Positions 13,079 to 24,779 of a stretch of DNA of 64,000 nt are shown in pieces (position 1 is the stretch's first letter; the number at the start of each line of letters is the position of its first letter). This DNA is from Casuarina equisetifolia (taxonomy: Eukaryota; Streptophyta; Magnoliopsida; Fagales; Casuarinaceae). A program made the translations under genes and the position numbers. Under the pieces are notes generated by a model, which was given only the letters and a program-made list of their open reading frames with translations, had not been told where the DNA came from and ran no database searches. Where the stretch lies: assembly GCA_028551475.1 (NCBI GenBank), contig CM052356.1, positions 10,877,884-10,941,883 on the forward strand, given 5' to 3'.

Positions 13079-13538
13079 TGTCATAAGTTTATAATTTCCT
13101 AATATGACTATGAGGTACTTCAACCTATTTCTTTCTCTGTAAAATGGCTCAGTCAACCTATTTTCTCACGTGAAAACCTTTCCTAAAGATAGCTTGAAGG
13201 CTAATTTTTTTAAAAAAAAAAAAGATAAAAGAGTATAATAGAAGAAAGTTACTCACTCTTGAAAGTGTATTTTGGCAACTACTCTTTGATTACAACTTTA
13301 CTTTGCTAAACATGTCATCCTTCCTATTTATATACATCCTACAAGTAATTACAAAAGATGCATCAAGAATTTTTTGCCAAAATATCTAGATTTGTACATG
13401 TGAAGATATCCCCTACTTCTCACTAGACTTTTTTAATATCCTATTACATTCCTTTGGAGAATTTGGAGCTTGTATAAATATCCTTCCTATCAATTGTTTC
13501 TCCTTTTTGTTTACCTTTTTTTCTTTGTGGACCTCACA
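13079..13538 (-). repeat. 5' LTR of the minus-strand Gypsy element
   Basis: A 460-bp terminal repeat matching 6293-6748 with many substitutions and a poly-A expansion near 13207-13222. The divergence suggests an old insertion. Confidence 0.8.
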
Positions 13539-14267
13539 TTATGGTGGCTATTGCACACATTTTAATATAGTAAGCCTACCTTGTAATTTACTTATTATCA
13601 TTTGATCCATCAACATAGACACATTTTACTTATTATCGTTTCTAATTGCTCTTAGAAAAGTTATTTTAGGTAAAACTAGAAAAATGTGTATGATATTACT
13701 TGATCTTCACCTATTTTAATATTCTCAAGGAATTGAAATAATACGAGATACATTATAAGCTACTTATTCCATATTAAATAGCAAAAAAAAAAAGGATGTT
13801 GTGTTGAAAAATGAACTTAACTCAACCCAAAACCAAAGACCCAAGAACTAGTTTGTAGCCTAAAATTGTAGAGCATTTCTAACTCCTCTTAACCTTATGA
13901 ACAACTAGAAAATACCAGATTCTTCTTCTCCTCGCATAGATTTTTTCTAACATTGTAAAAGATCGCTAATAACATAAAAGATTTCTAATAAGCCTTTAAA
14001 GCTTTTACCATAACCACATGTTCCAAACTGGCTTACATAAGGACCATGGAAGCCATTGACCAAAGAGACTATAAATACAATCATGGAGTTTGAAAAGATG
14101 CATAGAGAAAGAAGTCCAAAATATGAGTCTTCATGCAAGAGTCTTCAAGAGAAACAATAGTTCCTAAAATCATGAGTCTTCGTTTTAAATGTAAGTCTAA
14201 GTGTTGAATTTGTGTTTATAAAGTGAAAGACAATAGCATTACAGAATCATTATTGTTAAGTCTTTGT
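13539..14267. other. Gap between two retrotransposons, nothing recognised
   Basis: AT-rich sequence with no convincing gene. The short open frame at 13947-14138 (minus) is not recognisable. Confidence 0.5.
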
Positions 14268-14625
14268 TGTAACCTAGCCCAATCTATAACACTAAAAAAG
14301 AATGCGAGGCAAGTGACCTATGACAAAATGTTAAAATGTAACAAAAGGAGAACTTAACCATTAAGAAGAGGCATGCATATCCAAAGAACATTATTTATCT
14401 TTTATTAACTATACTAATTCTAGTTATCATTGTAATATAATGATAATTTTTTTATAATGCATGGTGGGGATAATATAGAACATGTTGTGTCTAAGTGTCA
14501 TTTAATTATCTTTGGTTGCTTGGATATTAGGATTAAGCTTAATAATATGAAAATCTTTGCTCGAATTTCTCAATGATTCACTTATTTTATGATTATGTTC
14601 ATTGGTTAGAGTTCAAATTCTAACA
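14268..14625 (+). repeat. 5' LTR of the plus-strand Gypsy element
   Basis: The segment starts TGTAACC and ends CTAACA, directly before the primer-binding site. Its second half (TTTGGTTGCTTGGATATTAGG and neighbours) recurs at about 19950-20086 and 24955-25040. Its first half recurs at 21052-21177. Confidence 0.7.
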
Positions 14626-14626
14626 A

Positions 14627-14639
14627 TGGTATTAGAGAC
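14627..14639 (+). other. Primer-binding site
   Basis: TGGTATTAGAGAC differs at two positions from the initiator Met tRNA complement TGGTATCAGAGCC and abuts the LTR end. Confidence 0.7.
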
Positions 14640-15566
14640 ACTAATCTAACAACCAAAGGTGCAAAGAGTTTTGTCAAAATAAGGACACAAACTATGACTG
14701 AGCAAGAATCTTAATTGTAGGTCTTGGAGAAAAAATACCAAGAAAAATTTGGTATGATTAAGGCACTAACTAATTAGAATTAGAAGTAATTTGCTAGACA
14801 AGAGGAACTACTTTGATCCATAAATGCATTATTGTTGGCAAAAGAAAGGATTTGGCCAAGACAAGCCTTCTTCCTCAATATACAAAATTAATGGGATCCT
14901 ATCACCAATACAAGACATAACAAAGGCTAAAATTGGGTCAGAGAAGTCCATAGGTGACCTATTATTGTCATAAACCACCACCATTATTGGTAGCTACCAT
15001 GTGCCAAACAACATTTATGGTTAGTTATCATTATTGACCAATATTGGGATGAGCAATTGAACATTATAACAGCTAGCCGCTAAAAAGCCAACTAGAAAAT
15101 GGAATTTCAAGTCATAGACAAAATTTTGATCATAAGGATGGTTGCAAATCACTCAACAAGAGCCAAAATTAGCCCACGAGAGTCAGCTACCTACACAGGA
15201 AATTAAGGTCATAACCACCAGCTTAGGTATGACATTAATGCAATTGAGACATGGAAAAACCCTAACCTAAACTACTCTAAGACTAACCCACACATAGATT
15301 TGGCATTTAATAGTTGGAGGTTAATGCTCAAAGGTGCTATAGGCCAAAAGCTTGCCTACCCTAATTAGGTGCCATTATTACCACCATTATTAAATAGACC
15401 ACCAAACTCTTATAGGCAACATGTTAGAGCAAGCTCAGGTCTCAATTTCACAGGGCCCAATTGTGGATGTTTTGGATCTTAAGGATAACATGTTAAAGTA
15501 GGATGGGTGTCCAATTTTAGGGGTTTTAGACCTTAAGGATAACATGTTAAAGTAAGATGGAGGCTA
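14640..15566 (+). pseudogene. Gag-region relic of the plus-strand Gypsy element
   Basis: After the primer-binding site, a broken frame reads LEKKYQEKFGMIKALTN, resembling the coiled N-terminal part of plant Gypsy gag. No domain stays open. At about 15445-15560 there is a diverged direct repeat with the shared core CTTAAGGATAACATGTTAAA. Confidence 0.4.
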
Positions 15567-17169
15567 TGTTGAAAATCATGTGCTTGTATGTTTTGATTGA
15601 GAAAAATTTTATTTGAATATATGTGAAAGAGAATATTATAATTATTTGAACATATATTAAATAGAATACTATACTTGCATATATGATAGAATATATGAGA
15701 TTGTGTGTGCACATATTAAAACTTAATGGAAGTAAAAGGTGTGCAAATTATAATATCAATTAATGATATTATAAAGTAATCGGGTTCCTACATTTTATTA
15801 TCAAACATCAAATATGAAGCCAATTTGATTTAAACTTTGAATATTTTGTTTCATAGATTAATTTACATTCTTGATTTTGTTAAAGGAACTTTGATACTTG
15901 GAATTGGTGTATTTACAGGTTTAATGGATCGACCATATATTTGTATATGGATACATGAAGCTTAGCTATGTGATCAGCTTGTATGAAAGGTTCAACCCGT
16001 GAAAATGTTTAGCCCGAGAAAAGGTTCAGCACGTGAAATGTTCAGTCCATGAAAAGGTTTAGCCCGTGAATAAGTTTAGCCCGTATGAATTGTTCAACCT
16101 ATAAGAAGAGGTCAGCCTGTGAAGCTTGAAATGGCAGTGTTCTGATTGAGTCACTTATCCAAAATGGCAACGTGTGAAGCAAATAAAAGCATAAGCTCTT
16201 ATGACCGGAAGCCTGAAGCCCTAGCCGCATTCTTTGACCTAAAGCTACACTTTTCCTCTCGATCTCTCTCCTACGACAACGGCTCCAATAGGAAGAATGG
16301 TGAGGCGACTGAGTATCAGAATGGTTATATTGCTGAAAAATCATCATCTACATCAGTACAACATTGTATCCATCAAATCTCAACGGAAGGATTTCAAAAA
16401 GGTTTGAATTGAAACACTAATCTGTTCAAGGTTTGAGTACCTGCTATAAAAGGGAGATTCGGATGAAATATTTGTGCTTGCTGAGACATATTCTTGCTGA
16501 TTTGCTCAAAAGAGATAAAAGCCCTCATCGATTTGCTTTTATTGCCATGTTCGGTAAAGTTTGAAGAAAAAGGAAATCTTCGGTGATATTTTCTAAACTT
16601 GTTATCTAGTGAATATCATTTGATAAATTGATTTTTATATGTGCTAGATTGATTATAACATTATTTGCACATAAAGATTATTGTAAATTCAAAACCCTAG
16701 ATTTGTGAAATTGGGGCTTTCGAGATTAAAGCTTGTATTGACTCTGTATACATTCAATTAGCTCTCTGATAAGCTTAAATCCTCACTCATATCATATATT
16801 TGAAGAATGAGCTTGATGTATTAAGGTTTTTTTTAGCCTAACCTTGTAACCGTGAGCTATATAACACCTTTTAAGGAGTTGTGAGGTGAAAGAGAGGTGC
16901 TCTCCTTGATTGAAGTAAAGAAGATTTCAACTCAGTTTGAGTTGAAGGAGAAGAGGGTGGAAGTAGGTGAAAAGTGTCGAACCACTGTGAAATTCTTGGT
17001 TGTGAATTTTTCTAATCTAATTCTTTTATTTGGTACTCCATTACTATTGTGATATTTTATCTAGTTGTGATTATCGTAAAGAAACAAAATTTAAGAAATA
17101 TATAAAAATTACATAGACTTCTAGATATCCAATTCAACCCCCCCTTCTTGGATAGCCATAAACCCAACA
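15567..17169 (+). mobile_element. Long LTR (1.60 kb), related to the one at 10609
   Basis: The segment starts TGTTGAAAATCATG and ends ACCCAACA. It shares with 10609-12252 the blocks AGTAAAAGGTGTRYAAATTA, GATATTATAAAGTAA and GTTCCTACATTT, and the 3' signature GAAGGAGAAGAGGGTGGAAG followed by GTCGAACCACTGTG. The flanks GGCTA and AGCTT do not form a clear target duplication. It contains a tandem block of about 20-bp units (TTCAGCCCGTGAAAA-like) at 15990-16130. The frames at 16099-16412 are not recognisable proteins. Confidence 0.65.
15990..16130 (+). repeat. Short tandem repeats (about 17-21 bp units) in the LTR
   Basis: At least six diverged copies of a unit like GGTTYAGCCCGTGAAWA follow one another. 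They occupy a position comparable to GC-rich blocks in the two related LTRs. Confidence 0.7.
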
Positions 17170-17417
17170 AGCTTGATTTCAAGGATTTTAGGTAAGATAT
17201 GTAAGGAAAATCTGGACCTCCTTTAAGAAGGTTCCTATTATTTTTGAGCTAATAGTCAACAAAATATAAATAATTCTATCTCTAAAGCACATCATGAGCT
17301 AATCAAAGTAGTCATGTGAAAAAGTGAATGAAAAAAGTGATTAAAGCAACCTTTTCATATCAAACATGTTGTAGATGAATCTATACATCATATGGCATGA
17401 CATTGTCACGAGGAAAG

Positions 17418-19130
17418 TGTTGGATTCTATAGCAACCTAAGAGGGGGGTGAATTAGGTTTCTTTTGTAAAAATAACTTTTATTTGTGTTCAATTGCTTTT
17501 TATCCAATCAAATATGGCATTCAAAGATATAGAGCTTAGTCAACAAGCTAATTAAACACATGAAAAATGAGACACCAATTTACATGGTGGTTTGACCCTT
17601 TTCACCTACTTCCACCCTTTTCTCCTTCAATACAACCGGTTGAACTCTACTTTACTACAAAGCTAGGAAAAACTTTCTTCTACACTTTCCAACTCCTCCT
17701 TAACAAGTTAAACAATCCTTACATCAAGGATTACAATACAATATGTATCTCAATAGACATTAACAAGTCAAAGTTTCTTAAACTTATTACAAGCTTAAGC
17801 AATTTCTTTAAGATATGAAATGTATTTGGAAGATTGCTAAGCTAAGGGCTTTTTAATGATAACAAATAGATAATCAAACCCTGACCATGAAACCCCCAAA
17901 TGATAGTAAAGTTAGGGTTTCGGATTTACAAACAAGTATATGTGCACAACAATATTTAGAATCTAATCAACAAATATATAAGTAGAAATCTCAAGTAAAC
18001 TTAAAAAATGAAAGAACTTCTTTGAGATTTCTTTTCAGCTCAAGCTTCACAACATGTATCTTTAGCTTTTCAAGTAGATTTTCATTTCTTCAGATCTCAG
18101 TAAATGTAACAACGATTTTGCTTTCTTTTTTTGCAGAATATATGTGAAAAACGTACCTCTTTAACTCCAAAAACTAGCCATTTTGACATCTCTAATTTTC
18201 TTCCCATTCTGGAGTGATGGTGACTAGATTTCGAGCTATTGAAAAGGAAAAGAGTTGAGAGGTAGCTTATGCTTCATTTTGGTTTAAAAATGTTCAAAAT
18301 CGAGCTTCAAAATGCCATCGTTTAGTCTATAACTTAAGTTAGGTTCGTAGAGCAAAGAACTAGGTTACTGGGTTGAGTTTCTTGGTCTTTCTTAAATCTT
18401 TATCAATTCTCTTCAATCTTGAAATTAATCTTTGTGGGTCCTTCATAGATTGATAGAGTATTTTCTTGCTTACAAAAGCCATTTGAAATCGTTTTTAGAA
18501 ACCCCTTTGAAATCGTCTTCAAAAACTCTAATATGCTTCCAATTTCACTTTTGAGTAGTTAGAGCTAGAACTCAAAAAACTTCACAATTTCTTCAAATTA
18601 ATTCTCTCTGAGCAGTGGGTCTTTAATTTTTCTTCATAAAAATCTTCCTCTCTTCATCAGCTTTCAACGAGTTCTTTTTTAGCTTAATCAGAGTTGAAAT
18701 TTACGGCCAAATGAAGTGGTGAAGTCACGGTGTCAAGTAGGTTGCGGGTCACGAATGCGATTGTGGGTCGTGCCTTTTGTCGGGTCTCACACGTGGGTCA
18801 CACCTTCTAGACCTGGATCATGCACTGGGTTGCACTTTGAACTTGGGTTGCACTTTGGGCTGGCTCACGCGAGCTCATGCTTGGGTCACGCCTCTCTAGA
18901 TTGGGTCGCACACTCTAGACTGGGTTGCACCCCTTTGGATTGGGTCTGACTTGCAAACTAGGCTCATTCTAACCCAATTTCCTAAATATAATTTTAGAAT
19001 TATTTTTCTAAAAAAAATCCAATTAGATAAATAATTAAAACATTGATTATAATATTATCATATTATAATTCTATTTTTCTCATCATCAAAATGTTAATAT
19101 ATTCCAATATCATTAAAATGTATTCCAACA
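17418..19130 (-). mobile_element. Solo LTR (1.71 kb) with perfect target duplication
   Basis: On the plus strand the segment starts TGTTGGATTC and ends TTCCAACA, and is flanked on both sides by GAAAG (17413-17417 and 19131-19135). The Copia-type signature is on the minus strand: the block at about 17595-17640 is the reverse complement of a GAAGGAGAAAAGGGTGGAAG motif, and the start carries the reverse complement of an ATTCACCCCCCTCTTAGG terminus. No internal region or second LTR adjoins it, so it is a solo LTR left by recombination. Confidence 0.85.
18716..18960. repeat. GC-rich degenerate tandem repeat inside the solo LTR
   Basis: Repeated GGGTYGCAC / GGGTCACGC and CTAGACTGGGTTGCAC-like units make a GC-rich island in AT-rich DNA. 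The open frame over it (18716-18949) is a by-product of the repeat. Confidence 0.65.
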
Positions 19131-19314
19131 GAAAGATTTTTTACTTTCTTCTATAAAATTGGTCATTCATGGGAAAAACTAAATCTAAGTCATGACAATT
19201 AGTTTAAGAACAAAGATATTAGTTAGTGAAATCAATGAATGAAGTGTGAGATAAAATAAGGATCAAGTTTGAGTACTAAAATAAATGTCAAATGACATGG
19301 TCCTTAAGTAATGA

Positions 19315-19690
19315 AATCTTATGCTAGTTAATCATTAAATGACATGTTTAGTGAGGTAGCATGTTTACTAGCACGTATGGCGTCGAATTTTCTTACTTCT
19401 TGACTTTAAGCACACATTGATGGATATGGTTGTGTCAGAAAGGGTCACAACCATAGATCAAATTTTTCTTTAACTATACTATATATGTCCACTGTATTGA
19501 AATCTTATGGTGGACAATTATTAACATGCATATTTAGTGAGATAACATGTTCACTAGCACGTATGGTGTAAAATTTTCTTACTTCTTAACTTCAAGTATG
19601 TACTAATGGACATATGTTGTTTTTAATGAAAGTGTTGAAAAAGGTTATAACTATAGAAATCATTTCTTTCTTTAACTATACTACAAGGTC
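19315..19690 (+). repeat. Tandem duplication of about 190 bp
   Basis: Two diverged copies (about 19315-19490 and 19500-19690) share TTAGTGAGRTARCATGTT, ACTAGCACGTATGG and TTTAACTATACTA. Confidence 0.7.
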
Positions 19691-19817
19691 ATTATTACCA
19701 TCCACTTTGAAAAAGTTTGATTGGTTTGGATTAATTGAACAAAACTTGATCTTCTCTCACATACAACTGTCAATATTACAATGTAAGAATATAAACACAA
19801 ATTATGGATTTTAACTC

Positions 19818-20340
19818 TTAATAAAAAGACTTAACTATCATAAGGAGACATGTCTAGAAAAAAGATGAATCTTTTTTGTAGTTGTAATCAAGTGATAATT
19901 ACTTGGTAACACATGGTAGTGATAACATAGTAATAAGTAGTGTCTAACGCCATTTGAATGTCTTTGGTTGCTTGGATATTGGGATTGAACTTAATAATAT
20001 GGAAAATTTTGCTTGAATTTATAAGGGATTCAATGTGTTTATGATTATGTTGATTGGTTAGGGCTTATATCCTAATAGGTTTGTTGTATATTCTGCTAGT
20101 TGTGATGTGGAAAGAAATTTGCAACTCAAAAACATTTCTATATCCAAACTAATTTTTCTGTTATATATTCAATAAATTGTCTAAATCAATTTTTTTTTTT
20201 CATTTTCTCATCCATCTCCAAACTTTCATTCTTTTTTCATTTTAAATCCAAACCAAAACAATATTACTTGATCCTCAAATATGCTAGTGTTTGTGAGGGT
20301 TTAAAAAAATAAGAGTTATCACAAACTACTTATTTTGATA
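19818..20340 (+). repeat. Partial LTR copy plus flank, duplicated at 24832-25480
   Basis: The first part resembles the plus-strand Gypsy LTR. The rest, including GATCCTCAAATATGCTAGTG at about 20269-20290 and ATCACAAACTACT, recurs at 25400-25470 outside the LTR. This implies a segmental duplication about 5 kb apart. Confidence 0.6.
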
Positions 20341-20989
20341 CTATAAATGAATTTCAAAAGGTTGACTATGAAATGATTCATTTTAAGGATGAGGTTACAT
20401 AATAGGTTTGAGTTTATTTTAATAAGAGGGGATGAGTTAACTGGACTTAGTTTTAGGAGGATGTAAATGACAAATTTGCCATAAAGGACTAGGAAGGAGT
20501 AATGGGAAAGTTTTATCAACTACAACAAACTTCTATCGTAATTAATTATATTAAAGGTTTTGAGTGCCTAAGGTATATGGTGACTGCCATAAATCTATAG
20601 TTTATGAAATTATCATTTATAGAATGTTTCTTGGTTGGGTTAAAAGAAGATGTTTGAGGGGTAGAATTGATGTTAAATCCTTCAATTCTAAGACAGAAAT
20701 TCAAAAAGCATTAATAGGTGAAAAGTATATACATTCAATGAATAAGGGGGATAACAAGTCATTGACAGTAAGAGAGTCATCATTTCATATAAGAGTAGCC
20801 TATGCCCATTATACCTCTACATAAGGGGTAATGGGAAAAGCATGTAAGGTTTTAGAGCTTTAGCCATTGTCGAAGATATAATATTTTTAACTAGACATGT
20901 TATGGATGCCCATAAGTAGATAATTTTTTTATGATAGATGACAACAAACAAGATGTTAAGATCAAAGAAAAACTGATGGTAACCTAATT

Positions 20990-21051
20990 GGTTCTAGAGG
21001 TTTAAGATTAACCTTGAGGACAAGGATTATTTGATGAGGTGGGAATTATTA
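20990..21051 (+). pseudogene. Gypsy pol C-terminus and polypurine tract
   Basis: The frame FKINLEDKDYLMRW ends in a stop next to GATGAGGTGGGAATTATTA and an LTR start. LEDK followed by a GG-rich purine tract is the usual end of plant Gypsy polyproteins. The frame at 20564-20824 upstream is not identifiable. Confidence 0.5.
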
Positions 21052-21177
21052 TGACCCAATTTGGTTCATATAACTTAAGAAAGAAAACCATAAAAATGAC
21101 CTAGGACAACAAGTTAAAAGGTAATAAAATGAGGACTTAGCCATTATGAGGAGGCATGTGTAATGAACTCAATCATT

Positions 21178-21720
21178 GAACCAAAAAATTTAGATATGTT
21201 CACATATCAAGCTTAATTACTCTTGCATACCATCACCCATTAGGCCTTTCTAAGCCTGGTATGTCTCAGTCTCCATAAGCTTATAATGATTTCACCACAC
21301 TTTATATTAAATGCCACCTAGTGGCTACTTATAGATTCCTTTCACTTGAGAGGCTTGGTAACTACTTCTAGATTCCTTTTAGGATTACTCTCCTTTGTTG
21401 ATTGGTAGTTACTTCCAAGTTCCTCTCTATGGTTGGATCTTAAGATGTAAGACTTAGTTTTTATCCCAATTATAAAAAACCTAACCATTGTGCCAAAAGG
21501 CCTAGCTTTATTAATATGGTGGGCTCACTTACTCTTGTATACCATCACCCACTAGGCCTTTATAAGCATGATGTGTCAGGGGCTCCTATGAGCTTATAAC
21601 AATTCCACCACACTTTTAATCTAACACCACTTAGTGGTTACTCCTAGATTCCTCTCCCCCACATGCTTGGTAGCTACTTTTAGTTTGCCTTATAGATTTC
21701 TCTTTAAGAGACCCAAAGAT
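21178..21720 (+). repeat. Diverged tandem repeat of about 300 bp
   Basis: Two copies (about 21180-21470 and 21475-21715) share CTCTTGYATACCATCACCCA, TAGGCCTTT and RAGCTTATAA, then CACCACACTTT. This lies inside the insertion that interrupts the plus-strand Gypsy 3' LTR. Confidence 0.6.
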
Positions 21721-23034
21721 ACAAACATTAATCCATGATGTAGGATATAGGCCTAAAGAAGAGGAGCTTAATGTGCACCGCAAAAGGGAGCTAGGGATTC
21801 ATACTACTTTGGTTGGAAGATGCTAGTTATCATGTAAAAGAGATAACAATAGTAGTAACTTCTCACAAAAGTTACAGATTCCAATGTTTCAAGGATGATA
21901 ACTTCCTATATAAGCTGTGTAGCTATTTGTTACTCTATTCTCTTATATTGGGTTTGTATTTATGCCTTTAGGTCTTTATGTTACAGGTTGTTGTTTTTGG
22001 TATTTTATAAGTTTGACATAAAGAGGTTTAATTGTAATGGGCTTTTATATGGTAGGCTTGTCTTAACTATTGAGTGACTTACAACTTATGACTTGGAAGA
22101 GAGGAGCTTAAATGTGTACCAAAAAGGGGAGCTAGGTATTCATTTTGTTTTGGCTTAAAAACATTAGTTCTTACATGAAAAAGACAATGACAATGATGAC
22201 CTCCCACAAAAGTTGCAAATTTTGGTGTTTCTGTGGTGACAACCTTTTATAGAAGTTGTGGAGGTATTTGTTTCTTTATCTTGTTCTATTGGATTTGTGT
22301 TCATCCTTTTTAGTCTCTGCATTTATGCATGTGTTCTTATATCTACATTATATTTGGAGTTCTATTATGTGATCTTGCATTTGGGTTCTATATCTATTAA
22401 GGGTTATTTTGTGGTAAATTTGTGTTGTATTTAAATGTGTTATGGGTTTTGGTATTGTTGCATTTTGGTTAGTCAGGTGTTGTTTTGGTGGACCTATATA
22501 GATTTACATTGCTATTGTATTGCTTGGTTGAAAACATTAGTAGAAGCAAAAGTAATTGTTGGTGGATTGAAATAGTTTGACATCATTCTTTGTTTATTGT
22601 AGTTTCAATTAATTATGTTTAGGATAGCTTAGGCCTTGATAATTTTGTATAAAAGATGGCTAATCTATTAATGTTAGCCATTCATGTTGAATTAGACAAG
22701 AGATTCACCTAATAGAATGTAGAATGCCAAAATTGACTAATGATTTGCTCATATTCTAATGATGTTATAGAAGATGAAGACAATGATGGCTTCAAAGAAA
22801 GGCGAGGATGTGAAATCACATAAGTATAAACAATTGGGTGTAGGATTTTCAAAAAGAATGAAGAGCCTAGATTTTCTTAGAAGAAGAAAATATGAAATTT
22901 TGAATCGGGTCAAACTTCAAAGGTTATGGGTGAGTGCATCAACTAGTATGAGGAGTCTCAAGAGGATCATATGGATATGGAAGACCACTAGTTGGCTAGT
23001 ATAACTTTAGATGTGTTGTGCAAGGTTTGATTCT

Positions 23035-23560
23035 CCCAAGTTTACAAGTAGCAAGGACTTTATATGATGGATATACTAAGCTAATAAATCTTTCTAGTAT
23101 CATAAAGCATTAGAAGAAGACAAGGTCTTTATTACATCTTATCATTTTAAAGAAGGCACACACTTTTGGTTTGAGGTGTTCTAGCAGAAAATCAAAAAAT
23201 AGTTGGTAACTTGGCCAAGGCTAACAAGAGCACTATTAGAACGACATGACCCTATAATTTATCAAGATCTTTTTAATGACTCACTTGAAGTAAGCCAAAC
23301 ATTGTTGATGAGTATAATGATATAGTTACTAAAATGTTGGTGTAGGCTAATAATCTAATTGATAAGTAGCAAATAGGTTGTTATCAAATAGGCTTGAAAG
23401 AATTTTTATGGCATGAAGTTAAAGCTAGAAGCCAACCTCACTAAACAAAGTTATGGGGCTTACTAAGCTGTTTGAATATGATATAGATGAAGAAGATAGG
23501 ATAGATTCCCCTATAAAGTTAACTTTGGAACATGCTAGAATAAAGGATGTTTGTAATTAT
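23035..23560 (+). pseudogene. Gag relic of the short Gypsy-like element
   Basis: Broken frames read SYHFKEGTHFWFEVF, then TWPRLTRALLERHDPIIYQD, then MGLTKLFEYDIDEED. These follow the plant Gypsy gag order S-x-H-L-x-G-x-A-x-x-W, R-Y-G-P-T-x-Y-x-D-x-F, and AIGLAKLYE. Several stops interrupt it. The same gag family occurs at 62127-62450. Confidence 0.6.
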
Positions 23561-23892
23561 TATTAAGTGGAGGCCAAATGGCCTCCCTAAAAGGCACTTT
23601 AGAAAAGTGTGGAACCACCACATAAATAAGGCTACAAAATCATAGGTAAACTTTTAGTGTGGGATAGGATCCTAACATGCCCTCATCCATGCTAAAAAGT
23701 AATATTTAATTAACGTGAAAGGCCCACAAGAACAAGGCCTAAAAGTGGGAAGAATCCAACCTACTTTGATACCATGTTAAGTGAAGGCCAAGTGGCCTCT
23801 TCAAAAGACACCTTATGAGGAGTGCAGAACCATCACATTAATAAAGCCACATAATCAGAGGTAAACTTCCAATGTGGGACATAATCCCAACA
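23561..23892 (-). mobile_element. TRIM element (332 bp)
   Basis: Two terminal direct repeats, 23561-23677 and 23775-23892, flank a 97-bp interior. On the minus strand the 5' repeat starts TGTTGGGATTATGTCCCACA and ends CACTTAACA. It is followed at once by TGGTATCAAAGTAG, a Met-tRNA-type primer-binding site, and the interior ends with a purine-rich GGATGAGGGCA. Such tiny noncoding elements depend on other retrotransposons. The start resembles plant TRIM families in general; I saw no 5S-rRNA-like block, so I do not call it Cassandra. Confidence 0.8.
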
Positions 23893-24653
23893 CTTACAAT
23901 TAGGTTAAGAAATTTACTTTGGTGATATAGAAGAAAGAAAAATGAAGGGTCATGTTTTAAATGTGATGCAATGTATGTACCAACTCATAAGTGCAACAAG
24001 AAGCTATTTGTTATGGTGGGACAAGAAGAATAGGAGGATTTCATTGAAATTGCCTCCAAATTAAGATGCAATATCTTGATATGGACCTTAAAGGCAATGT
24101 TCTTTCTTAAAGGAAGTGGAGTTGTTACAAGTTGTTGTTGGTATTTTATAAGTCTGATGTGAGGAGGCTTAATCGTAGTGGCCTTTTATGTGACAAACTT
24201 ATTTTGACTACTAGGTGACTTGAGACTTATGACCTGAAGGAGAGGAGCTTAAGCATATGCCAAAAGAGGGGCTAGGGATTCATTTCAATTTGGCTTGAAG
24301 ATGCTAGTTCCCATGTGAAAGAGACAACAATGGTGTAGTCTCCTGCAAAAGCTGCAGATTTAGTGTTTCAGTGGTAATAACCTCCTATGGAAGTTGTGTA
24401 GGTACTTGTTACTCTATGATTTAGTATTGGGTTTATATTTGTGTCTTTCAATCTATTTGTTTGTGTATGTGATCTTGTGTTTGGGCTATGTATTTATACA
24501 TGGTTGTTGTGTGATGAATCTATGTTGTATTTGGATGTGTTGTGGGTTTTGATGTTGTTGTATTTTGGTTAGTTGTGTCCTATTGTTGGTGGAACTATAT
24601 AAATTGTATTGCTATTGTATTACTCGGTTATAAACATTGGTAAAAATAGAAGT

Positions 24654-24779
24654 AATTGTCAGCAAACTAAAACAATTCAGCTACGTTCTTTGTATAATTG
24701 TCAGCAAACTAAAACAATTCAGCTACGTTCTTTGTATAATTGTCAGCAAACTAAAACAATTCAGCTACGTTCTTTGTAT
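24654..24779 (+). repeat. Three perfect 42-bp tandem repeats
   Basis: The unit beginning AATTGTCAGCAAACTAAAAC and ending TTCTTTGTAT occurs at 24654-24695, 24696-24737 and 24738-24779 without a mismatch. The other LTR has only one diverged copy of this unit (about 22550-22595). Confidence 0.95.

Larger units (their letters stand above)
6293..13538 (-). mobile_element. Decayed Ty3/Gypsy LTR retrotransposon, minus strand
   Basis: Two diverged LTRs (6293-6748 and 13079-13538) start TGTCA and end CACA on the plus strand and share long aligned stretches. The flanking bases TTAT (6289-6292 and 13539-13542) look like a remnant of the target-site duplication. Read on the minus strand, the 5' LTR is followed by a primer-binding site (TTGGTATGAGAGC) and the 3' LTR is preceded by a purine tract (TTGGAGGGGGAAGAA). 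Between them lie broken gag and protease relics on the minus strand. Many stops and frameshifts show it is long dead. A separate 1.64-kb solo LTR is inserted at 10609-12252, and the 3' end carries a tandem duplication. Confidence 0.85.

Noticed and set aside
10609..17169. The LTRs at 10609-12252 and 15567-17169 as a pair of one element
   Set aside because: The sequence after the first is gag of the enclosing Gypsy element with no primer-binding site, and the interval contains another element's LTR; they are separate insertions.
18716..18949. 77-codon repetitive open frame with CxxLGCTPLDWV-like repeats
   Set aside because: It is a translation of the GC-rich tandem repeat inside a solo LTR.
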